Below, in pieces: positions 23,038-32,176 of a stretch of DNA of 64,000 nucleotides. The stretch lies in NCBI GenBank assembly GCA_028829895.1, contig CM054177.1, positions 49,806,664-49,870,663 of the forward strand, given 5' to 3'. Below the pieces are notes generated by a model that did no database searches, was not told the origin of the DNA, and worked only from the letters and a program-made list of their open reading frames with translations. How positions within the stretch are numbered: position 1 is the first letter of the stretch; every line of letters begins with the position of its first letter. The stretch comes from Sinotaia quadrata. Taxonomy: Eukaryota; Mollusca; Gastropoda; Architaenioglossa; Viviparidae. The translations under genes were made by a program, and so were the position numbers.

Positions 23038-23208
23038 CTCTCTTTGTTACAACTGTAACCCCTTTCTGATGACACTTCATTCTGATATTTTCTATCAGTT
23101 TGAACCTTACATTTTTTCTTGTCCTTTGCCAATTGAAGATCAAGATCAGGAAAGATTTTAAAAGCATAACACACTGACTTGGGACAATCAAAGCGTACAA
23201 ATACTAAT
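23038..23208 (-). CDS. RRM-protein gene exon 4 (second half of RRM1)
   Basis: TTTTGTCTTGCAG acceptor and GAG|GTTTGTG donor bound a 171-base exon. It starts with RNP1-like LVFVRF, then DCPKSVCYAFKIFPDLDLQL and a Lys-rich stretch (AKDKKKCKVQTDRKY). It joins exon 3 through AA+A (Lys). The intron falls at the same place in the RNP1 strand, and in the same phase, as the intron before exon 8. The two RRMs therefore probably arose by domain duplication. Residues are about 104-159. Confidence 0.83.
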
Positions 23209-23543
23209 CTGCAAGACAAAAGATTCCAATATTTTAGCATATAGTTTAAATTTGAAAATAAATTGAAATAAAATGTAACAGTGCTGCTAAAGTAAATACT
23301 TTAAAAAATAAGAAAAACAATATTGCTTAATTCATGAAATTACTGATTCCTCCGAACGGCTATTTAGAGAATGCCATACACTTAAATACAGTGCTAACAT
23401 ATGCAACAACCTAAAAATAAAAAAGACTATTAAAGCATTTAATTATTATAACAATTAATCAATAAGCACATCAACAATATTAAAGAAGAAACAATCTATT
23501 TAAAACCAGTAGTGTTCATTAATGATAAGAATTAATCTCTCAC

Positions 23544-23602
23544 TTTGATGTCTCATGAACATCCATCACAGTGCCTGCTTTGCTGAAAAAATCTTTCACA
23601 GA
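23544..23602 (-). CDS. RRM-protein gene exon 3 (RRM1 helix 1 and strand 2)
   Basis: TTTATTTCTTTTCAG acceptor and AA|GTGAGA donor bound a 59-base exon, SVKDFFSKAGTVMDVHETS plus two bases. It reads in phase 0 from exon 2. It is a typical RRM helix 1 (SVKDFFSKAG) and strand 2 (VMDVHET). Residues are about 84-102. Confidence 0.83.
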
Positions 23603-23689
23603 CTGAAAAGAAATAAAAGTGAAAATATTTTGATACTGATCTATGGAAATGCCAATTAGTATGTTTCAAGAGGTCTACTTTCAATATAG

Positions 23690-23950
23690 ATATTCCTTGC
23701 TATTCTCCATTCACTTTTCATTCTTTCACTTTACTGTTACTGAACATTTGGGGATATTTTCATTATACATCAAGATTTACTCTTTTGCTTTACTGTTACT
23801 GGATACTTAGGGACATTTCATTATACATCAGATTTACTCTTTCACTTTACTGATACTGGATACTTAGGGACATTTTATTATACATCAATATCAGATTTAC
23901 TCTTTCGCTTTACTTTTACTGAATACTTAGGGACATTTTCATTATACAGT
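23690..23950. repeat. About 60-bp tandem repeat, four copies
   Basis: Units of TTTACTCTTTCACTTTACTG then TTACTGGATACTTAGGGACA and TTTCATTATACATCAGA. Located in intron 2 of the RRM gene. Confidence 0.88.
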
Positions 23951-24654
23951 GCACTCTTGCTAATCTGGCTCCTCAATAATCCAGCTTCTGGATGTGACAT
24001 AAAAGAGGCGGGGTTATGCTCCCTTTGGAAAGTCACCTCGTCCTCCTCCCAAGCAAAAGGAATGGTGTGCTTATGAAATATTTTGTTGAATAAAACTATC
24101 TTCCAACTTTTCATTAATGTATTTTTTATTTGTGAGAGAACGAGTGGAAGCATGAAAGTTGCATTAAATTTGCTATGGTTGGTATGTTTCAATGGCAGTG
24201 GCCATTTTTTCAATCTCCTTGTTTACCTCCGTATTTTGATTGCTCTGCAAACACTAACATGGGTACTGCTATGATTGTCCAATCAGAATGTATCTTACAT
24301 CAAACTAGGGCAAAATGAATGTAGAATGCAACCATGTTAGTTACAAATCTGCATTTTTATTTTTATTGTACCTAAATGTTGATTGAAAAAAGCCTATTTA
24401 TTTTGTATGGTTAGTTTTGAAAATATAAATTTAAAAAATATCTTTAGAAAGTAGAAAATCTCTGCTTTAAAATGCTAAATAGCATGACAAAGTGGCATTT
24501 TCAAAGTGGAATCCATGGAGGGGAAAATTGTGCACTCCAAACATGTGCAAAGCAAACATGGGCCTAAACGTAGACAAGAAAGTGTGGATCATCAAAAACC
24601 AAGTGTTAAAAATAACATATTCTGTGTATAAAACAAAGAAATCAATTTAGAATG
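23951..24654. other. Intron, no feature seen
   Basis: Intron 2 sequence of the RRM gene. Slightly more GC-rich at 23950-24080. No coding block fits the splice phase. Confidence 0.35.
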
Positions 24655-24965
24655 ACTACAAATAAGAAACAAGCATTAAAATTGACATGTATATAAAAAA
24701 GAAATAAGAAACACGTGTTAAAATTGACATGTAAAAAAGAAATAAGAAACAAGCGTTAAAATTGACATGTATATAAAAAAGAAATAAGAAACAAGCATTA
24801 AAATTGACATGTATATAAAAAAGAAATAAGAAACACGTGTTAAAATTGACATGTATATAAAAAAGAAATAAGAAACAAGCGTTAAAATTGACATGTATAT
24901 AAGAAAGAAATAAGAAACAAGTGTTAAAATTGACATGAATATAAAAAAGAAATAAGAAACAAAAA
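24655..24965. repeat. About 42-bp minisatellite, seven copies
   Basis: Units of AAGAAACAAGCGTTAAAATT then GACATGTATATAAAAAAGAA plus AT. Because 42 is divisible by three, long minus-strand ORFs cross it, but they have no protein-like content. Confidence 0.92.
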
Positions 24966-25009
24966 TCACCTGCATTAGTCAATTCTATTATTCACTACTG
25001 TCGGAAAGA

Positions 25010-25200
25010 TTATTTCCAACATTAAAAACATGAGATTATTCCAAATGATGAGAATCAAATCCAAATAATCAAAATCAATTGAAAACATAAGATTCAATCA
25101 AAAATCATAAGAATCAATTCAAAGTTATACAAATCAACCCCAAAACATAAGAATCAAATTCAAAGTTAGAAAAATCAATCCCCAAATCAGATTAATAATA
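25010..25200. repeat. Degenerate AATCAA-rich repeat
   Basis: Loose units of about 30 bp around AACATAAGAATCAAATTCAA. Copies differ strongly. Confidence 0.65.
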
Positions 25201-25369
25201 ATAAAAGTCAGAAAAGAAAACCCATTTTATGGATATCCACTGTGAAATAAAATTAAAAAATAATCATAATTTTGCCTTTTTCTTTATTACAAACAAGTTT
25301 TCAAGCTAAGGGTTTCACCATTTCATAAAAGAATGCACATAACACATTTTTCCAGTCAGTCTTTGCAAA

Positions 25370-25540
25370 TAGTTTCTCTACTGTTTGTATTAACATTTAT
25401 GGCATAATGAACAGAAAAAATAAAATAACAATGAGCCACTGTTTACAAATAGTTTCTCTACTGTTTTATTAACGTTTATAACATAACAAACAGCACTCAT
25501 AAGCAAGTTTAAAACAAACACAAAGTACATTTTAAAAACC
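25370..25540. repeat. Two-copy direct repeat
   Basis: CAAATAGTTTCTCTACTGTT followed by TTATTAACGTTTATAACATA-like sequence occurs at about 25367-25425 and 25446-25500, immediately left of the 79-bp array. Confidence 0.75.
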
Positions 25541-25845
25541 CTGACAACTTTGCATTCTATACTTACCCCAACAAGAGGTCTCTTTACTTTTGGGAAACAC
25601 ATAGTGTATTTAAAAAACCCTGACAACTTTGCATTCTATACTTACCCCAACAAGAGGTCTCTTTTCTTTTGGGAATTACAAAGTGTATTTAAATAACCCT
25701 GACAACTTTGCATTCTATACTTCCCAACAAGAGAGGTCTCTTTACTTTTGGGAAACACAAAGTGTATTTAAAAAACCCTGACAACTTTGCATTCTATACT
25801 TACCCCAACAAGAGGTCTCTTTACTTTTGGGAAACACAAAGAAAA
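25541..25845. repeat. 79-bp array made of copies of an exon end and its donor
   Basis: Four units start with CCTGACAACTTTGCATTC at 25541, 25620, 25699 and 25778, an exact 79-bp period. The right-hand unit is the functional 3' end of exon 2 plus donor GGG|GTAAGT (25803-25802). The units at 25566 and 25645 keep the full GTAAGT donor. The third (about 25724) has lost it (GGGAAG). Confidence 0.93.
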
Positions 25846-25901
25846 CCAGCCTCGTTTGTCTGGCACCAGTGACTCTTTCAAGACTGAGTTGTATGGATAA
25901 T
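25804..25901 (-). CDS. RRM-protein gene exon 2 (first strand of RRM1)
   Basis: GTTCTGCAG acceptor and GGG|GTAAGT donor bound a 98-base exon. G of exon 1 plus AT gives Asp, then YPYNSVLKESLVPDKRG, WFSLCFPKVKRPLVG, ending in phase 0. WFSLCFP sits where the RNP2 strand should be and is atypical: no Gly/Asn turn and a short loop before helix 1. Residues are about 51-83. The last 40 or so coding bases are part of the 79-bp tandem array. Confidence 0.75.
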
Positions 25902-26299
25902 CTGCAGAACAGATGCATGTACAATTGTAAACACACTTTATCAGTGTGTGTTAAAATGTTTGTAAATAGTTACTGACTATATGTGAAACAAGTAGGAAGT
26001 AAGCTGGAAAATGAGTAATGGCATTAAATAAAGTTATTACACAAGAATTTAGAATAAGCAAGCAACACATTCTGAAATAATAATAAAAGAAGTGCCTCCC
26101 CTCCCCCCCCAACAAACTCCTAGATGGTTTGTCTGAGAGGTTACTTATATTCACAAGAGAAGGATCTCATTACTCATGCTTATTAAGAGTGTAATTACAA
26201 AACAAGTACTTATTGTGGCATCAAAATCTAGTCGAGCAAGCAGGAACACCATTTGAGGGACCATACAATCTGAGTTGTCATGCAAAAAAGAAGTCTTAC

Positions 26300-26451
26300 C
26301 AGTTACACATGACAATGGTTTATTCTGAATTTGCTTCAAATGTGATTTTGGGATCCTGCCCTGGGCTTCCATGGCTGAATGAGACATGTATGAATCTGGC
26401 TGTCCAATTCCAAATATTTTCAAACAATGGTCTTTTTCAGAATACTGTAGC
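26300..26451 (-). CDS. RRM-protein gene, first visible coding exon
   Basis: TTCACACCCCAG acceptor and CTG|GTAAGA donor bound a 152-base exon: one base, then LQYSEKDHCLKIFGIGQPDS, YMSHSAMEAQGRIPKSHLKQ, IQNKPLSCVT, and G left over to join exon 2. No domain is recognised. Translation may start upstream of this exon or at an internal Met (residue 22 or 26 of the exon). Residue numbers in all RRM-gene entries count from its first complete codon. Confidence 0.7.
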
Positions 26452-26829
26452 CTGGGGTGTGAAATATACAAATAAAATTTAATTAAAAAATTAAAAATAA
26501 TTAATGATCACGGGCAAGATTGAAGAAAACTTCAAAACTGGTTGCCAGTTTTAGTGGTTCTCAATTCCACTCCACCCAAATTGATGCACCAGATGCTAGA
26601 AATAAAGTTAAGAAAAGCCATCCCTGAAATAAAATACAATAATCTTTTATCATACATTTTTTAAAAAGTCAGTTTCTTTTGGTCCTCTATATATATGTAA
26701 TATTGGGTCTTAATTTACTTAAAAACCACAAAACAACTATCATTACCATCTACATGTACTTAGTTATTTATATGAAAAAGGGAACAAAAAGTTTTACTTT
26801 AAAATTATTGTATTTCTAATTTCTATGAA
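26452..26829. other. Intron or 5' region, no feature confirmed
   Basis: An acceptor-like TTTATTTCTAG lies near 26600 on the minus strand, but the sequence after it has no donor in range. Confidence 0.3.
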
Positions 26830-27125
26830 ATGATATATAATTTGACTAGCTTTGAATAGAAATATTTAGTTTAGATGATTAAATAAACGAAGGAACATGT
26901 TAATTTATACAAATTTGGTTGGCTGTGAATAGAAATATTTATTTTAGATGATTAAATCAACAAAGGAAACAAGTGAAAATATATATAATATGGTTATCTA
27001 TGAACAAAAATATTTATCTCAGAAGACTGAATATAAATAAAGGAAAACATGAAATTGAAGAACAAATCAAGTGATATATAACTTGATTGGCTATGAATAG
27101 AAATATTTAACTCAGAAATCTGAAA
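26830..27125. repeat. Degenerate about 80-bp repeat, four copies
   Basis: Recurring blocks of ATTTGACTAGCTTTGAATAG, AAATATTTAGTTTAGATGAT and TAAATAAACAAAGGAA with substitutions. Confidence 0.75.
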
Positions 27126-27536
27126 ATAAACAAAGACAAATATGAAGTGTTATACACAAAAACTGTAGCCATGAGTAAACTGCAATTTGTTATGGGAACT
27201 CACTAGCATAAGAATGCCAATAATGGTGAGGGGAGACAACGACAACTTTTAACATCGAATACATAATAATAGTGTGGCGGAGTAAATTTGAAATTAAATG
27301 TATAAATCTTTTTACAACTAAAATATATTATCTACAGGCAAAATTATATGAAACTAAGTTATTAAGTACAACTAATTGTTGCAGGCCAAGAGATACACAT
27401 ACTGTGTGAAGAACTGTTTAACAGAATACTGTACTTGCAAATGCTACAGCTTTACACAATTTCATAAAAAGGCTACTGTCATAAGACAATATATATTCAA
27501 AAATTTACACATGCACGCATGCACACACACACACAC

Positions 27537-27540
<4 letters not shown>

Positions 27541-27595
<55 letters not shown>
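27541..27595. repeat. (GA)27 microsatellite
   Basis: Perfect GA repeat preceded by (CA)n at about 27519-27536. Confidence 0.97.
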
Positions 27596-27597
<2 letters not shown>

Positions 27598-28784
27598 GAG
27601 TCTCAGGTTACAAATGTTCTTAAGGATGTTCATAATCCAATTTGGTATGTAAGCCAGGATTTTAGATAAATGTTTGTGTCTGTTAATGAAACATCAGAAA
27701 CATAATGCCTATAACTTTTATTTTTCTGAAAAAGCCTTAACTCATTAATAATAACAGTGTAGTAAAATACTGTAAAGCATAAACATTTCAAATCATGCAG
27801 TTAAGAAGAGCATGAGTTAAGACACAATCCTGTCTCAGTGCCAATGATGACTAGTAAAAGTAGTATATGTCTGCTATTTATCTGCTTTTGAATTAGTTTA
27901 CCTCATTTGTAATTCACAATGAACAGAAGTCACTGCAGTTATGTGTACATGTAAATGAAATTTAATTTTAAACTGAAAATTTTTAAATTAATGGGTCTTA
28001 TGGACTTGCTCATATTGGTGAGTTGCCATAAGTTGAAACCACCATAACCTAAGACCTGGTTGTATACTGATCTAGCTGAAAAAATATACAGCTAAAGACA
28101 ATTTCAGAAAATGATTGTATAAACTATCATTCAAATTTAGGCTGTCGTTTGAACTGAGTATCATGTGTTATTTATAAGTAAAATAGTCCAGCTATGTAGG
28201 ACCTCATAATATAATAATATAATCTGTATTTTAAATATTATTATGATAAACTTTTCAGTAATTTAAAGAATTAAACATTTTAAATTCTAACTCACTCCTG
28301 TTTCTAATTCTATGCCTTGTATTGAAGTGGCCACTATACATTTACCATATTGCCTTGAATATAGTTGTCCTCACAGCATATGACCACTATAAATATTTAT
28401 ATACCAATTGTGACAGGTATTTTTCAATGCAAGAAGTGCCTCTTAATACTGAGGATTATATTATCTTCTATATATAACACACTTCTAAATGTGGACTGGG
28501 TCTATGGTAATCATCAATGCTAATAATATGAGATATTTCGAACTATATATATCATTTAAAATATTTTATATGTCTATTTGGTTTTCAGTTATTAGTTCAT
28601 CTATCTATTTATCTTGTTAATTTCTTATTAATATTATATTTCAGTACACACAAAAAAATTGTTGATAATGGAACCAGAAAGAAAATGAAATAAATGTATA
28701 TTAATACACATATATTAAATAAAAGATAACTAAATACTTTTGCTAAAAAGTAAATTTCAAAATATATTTTAAGAAAAGTTAGTG
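27596..28784. other. Intergenic or intron, no feature seen
   Basis: AT-rich sequence without recognisable coding, transposon or RNA feature. Confidence 0.4.
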
Positions 28785-29050
28785 AACAAAAAATTAAGAG
28801 GAAATGCTTGAAATTTTAACAACAAAAAAGATAATGACATTTAAATGAAGTGTCATTAATGCACTCTTTACTTTTAAAATCAAGCTGATGTATTTATTTT
28901 TAACGGCACTTGACCATATTTTGGTTCTGACTGGAGTATAAGCGTCTTCTTTGACACAGAAAGTGAAAGATCTTCAGCAACATCTCTGCCATCATCACAT
29001 TTGCCACACCAAAGCATAAGATGACCAAGATGGTGCACACCCTTGATGTA
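28785..29050 (+). pseudogene. Truncated copy of the Mab-21/ITPRIP-like gene
   Basis: Two blocks match the gene at 32-34.5 kb, in order. 28785-28895 matches the sequence just before and at the coding-exon start (about 32010-32150; shared words AAATGCTTGAAATTTTAA and AAACTGATG-like sequence). 28905-29045 matches coding positions about 32893-33040 (shared GACCATATTTTGG and CAACATCTCTGCCATCATC). Roughly 740 bp of coding sequence is missing between them. The coding part has frame-breaking changes. It is a partial duplicate with an internal deletion. Because the copy includes sequence upstream of the probable splice acceptor, it came by DNA duplication and not from mRNA. Confidence 0.8.
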
Positions 29051-29880
29051 TTCATAATAATGCTATACTGAATCAGTGAATGGGGGAATATGAATTTTAT
29101 GATGAATATAAAGATGTAAAAACCAGTCATCCACAATTGTGTGACATCACATATGAATGACCTTTATTTAAATGTCTAAGATGTTACGCCATTGGAAATT
29201 CATGTTATCTTCATGATGCACTTCCTTTAATGAAATACTGCTTGTCTTATCTGGTCTGATAATATACTGCAAAATAATTTTAATGGACATTACTATTGAG
29301 AGAAAAATAGTATGTGTTATTCTGTGATACTTCTAACTTTTATACTAAGTCCAGATCCATTAAAATGTACTACTACTAGTGGCATTCCACTTACCAATAC
29401 CACTACCAGTGCATAAAAAAAAAAAGGCTCGAGTCATAACATCTGTATTTTTTAAAGTAAAAATAATTGATACTTAATTGCAAAATGTCAGTCCCAATCT
29501 TATCATATATATTTGATTTAGTGTCTTATAAATACACAATTCAAATCAAGTTAAAAACACTAATAAAACGTTCTACAATAGCCATGTACTTATGTACTCG
29601 AACTTTTCTTAAAAGTCATTGTTAAAATAATCCTTGCACTTAGCCTTTGATTTATAAATTTATATTTTAAATATAAAGTGTAATTTTATTTTAAGAAAAA
29701 ATGCATCTCGACGTGTCACTAATATATATATATAATATAGGCAAAGAATATTAGTAATTATATTTATAGAAAACTCAAATTATTAGTACAAAGTAACTAT
29801 TAAAAAAATAACATATAACAATAAAAACCATAAAAACAATGTATTCCGCTGAATTTAGGCCTACTGTCTGCTGAACTTAC
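29051..29880. other. No feature seen
   Basis: AT-rich sequence between the pseudogene and the proposed 5' exon. No coding block recognised. Confidence 0.35.
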
Positions 29881-30035
29881 CAGTGTTTTTGATTTAAGAG
29901 TAAAGCCGTGAATGAAGCTCTTGATTTTGTAAATAAATAAACAGCAAATTTCAACGAATAATTGAATTGCTTTTCGAAATGTGTCTTTGCGAGAGTAGTC
30001 CACCTTGCTATCAGGAGCGCGTTCGATTTACAGGT
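29881..30035 (-). other. Possible noncoding first exon of the RRM gene
   Basis: A strong minus-strand donor ACTG|GTAAGTTC lies at 29881/29880 and closes a block that is richer in CpG (GCGCGTTCGATT on the plus strand near 30015) than its surroundings. No ATG opens a long frame, which suits a 5' UTR exon. The upstream end is a guess. Its link to the exon at 26451 is inference. Confidence 0.35.
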
Positions 30036-30420
30036 GAAGAAACAGATCTGTGAAAAGGCATAATCTATAATGAATAAACAAATATTTCCAGTTCTTATAG
30101 ATTTTATACTCAGAAACAAGGATAAGAGTTACTTTTACTGCGCTAATTACCAGACTCCAGCTAATGATGATCTAATTAGGGATTAATATCAGTGATTCTT
30201 GTAAAGGACTGGTAACCTACGGTGGAATAACTTTTCTATAAGCTATTGACTTCTTTAACATTGTCAGAACATTTGGAGCATGTACAATAGTTCAGTTGTT
30301 AGATTAAAAAAAATAATAGATTGGCATGGTGGGGCCGCCGAGCTCTAAAGGATATGATTCGTCAGCATTGAAAACTTGAAACATTAGGCCTATATCATGA
30401 TAAATGTGGTTATAGGACTT
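30000..30420. promoter_or_regulatory. Possible shared promoter region between divergent genes
   Basis: This lies between the proposed minus-strand first exon and the plus-strand Mab-21-like gene. CpG-containing words are locally more frequent (GAGCGCGTTCG, GGGGCCGCCGAG). No TATA box is seen. A shared promoter is inferred from layout only. Confidence 0.25.
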
Positions 30421-31757
30421 TTCGCTTGTGTATATGACAAACCATATTATATTATTCACACACACACGAGCAATCGAAAGTACCTTGTGACATTGGCAAA
30501 GGGGGATAAGTCTGGATTTTTAAAGACCAAGTACTAATGTACAGTAAACATGTATAGGACGCTCTGAAGGTATTCATATAGTTTTTCTTAAAGGACAAGA
30601 CACAACTAGTCACTGAGTAAGGCAAGCAAAGGTAGTGTTTTTAGAAACAAATATAATACATAATTAACTAACAGCAAAGACTAAATAACTTAGCCTAAGA
30701 ATTTATTTTTCAAACATCGATGCACCTTATTTATTTCATTCTTCATATTGAAATATGACCGTATTGTTTTGATAAAGGCTTTTTAGTGAATCGTCGACTC
30801 CGGTAATTATTTTTATTTTATATACATATTAAATTTTCATGTTGTAGTGATTCTTTTTTTTTGTTGTTGTTTGTTTCCTCTACCAGTACCAGCTGGTGTG
30901 ATTTTACAAAAGGTACAAGACCCGAGAGGAAGATTTACATTTTACTTTTTTAGAATGGAGAACTTTAAAAATCATGAGCGAGGAAAACGAATGTTTGCTT
31001 GTTTTTATATTTAATTTTTGAAGTTTTGCTCATCCAGCGTCTAAGTTCTAGTGCCTTAAAAAATAATTAGTGAGGTAAGCGAATTTTGCTTGGTTTTATT
31101 TTTTAAAGTTTTGCTCATCCACTGATCCAGCATCTAAGTTCTGATGCCTTAAAAAAAAAAAAAATCGATTTCCGCTGCTATAAACTGCATGTTAGGATCT
31201 TTAGAATTAGATTGTGCAAGTTGTATAGCAAGGAACCCACTTTATCATCCCATTCTTCGGACTAGTTGATAAACCAATCATCTTGACTTAAAATCACTTA
31301 AGGGTTAGTTGTATTTTATTTTAATATTAATAACCCCTAATCAAGAATCAAGCCATATAGTGATATACTTAGTTTGTGGTTGAAGGTTGAGTATTTTAAA
31401 AATAATAATTAAAAAGTTAAATAAAATGATTAACTTTTATAAAAGTATAATTATACTAATTTCATCAGCAAGAATAGCATTATCTCTTCTGTCTTCAGCA
31501 AGAATAGCACTTTCTCTTCTGTCAGTGTTTGTTCAAACTGTATAACTGTACATTTTACTTATGTTTCTCTTTTGTAATATATATGCATGTATATATAGTT
31601 TTAAGTAGTTTGTACAAAGACTTTGTTAATCTTATAGGTTTGTTTTTTTATCTTATTGTTTTATCAGTATCTACAGTATTATTGCTTTTAAGTTTTATTA
31701 TATAATATTAGTTGATAAACTCAATTAAAATTAAAATCATCCTAACACATAAATTTA

Positions 31758-31828
<71 letters not shown>

Positions 31829-32176
31829 AGATTCAGAAAAAAGATAAACTACTATTAATGTGAAGATATAATGTAAACAGTTATGATTAGCAAGCACAGC
31901 AATGAATTTCTCAATTTTAAATATTTTCTTGTTCACCAGATGTTACCTTAATTTATTTTTAGTCCTATCTCTGTTAAGAAAGAAAGGGTTTAATTTAATT
32001 ACTGGTGCAAAAGTTTGTGGAACATAAAATTGAGAGAAACTGCTTGGAATTTTAATAACTATAAAATAGATAGACTATAATTTCATTGGAATGAAGTATA
32101 ATTTATATCTTCTTTGCTTTTTAAAATAAAACTGATGGTTTATTTTATATTCCAGATTAATCTGATTTCACAGGTC
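30421..32176. other. 5' flank and probable intron of the plus-strand gene
   Basis: A two-copy repeat lies at about 30975-31150 (TTTTGCTCATCCA, CATCTAAGTTCT). Its second copy contains GTGAG|GTAAGCG, a good plus-strand donor. Acceptors TATATTCCAG (ends 32155) and TGATTTCACAG (ends 32173) precede the coding start, so an upstream noncoding exon is likely. Confidence 0.35.
31761..31824. repeat. (TC)32 microsatellite
   Basis: Perfect 64-bp TC repeat followed by ACTCAG. On the plus strand it forms an extreme polypyrimidine tract directly before an AG. Confidence 0.97.

Noticed and set aside
24656..24982. 108-codon and 85-codon minus-strand ORFs (FLFYIHVNFN repeats)
   Set aside because: Product of a 42-bp tandem repeat; low complexity, no splice support.
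25390..25626. 78-codon minus-strand ORF through the 79-bp repeats
   Set aside because: It reads the repeated exon end through the donor into intron; the apparent peptide is not a separate gene.
32114..32176. Upstream extension of the Mab-21-like frame
   Set aside because: It starts at TTG and contains two splice-acceptor sequences, so it is more likely intron or 5' UTR. The first well-placed ATG is at 32177.
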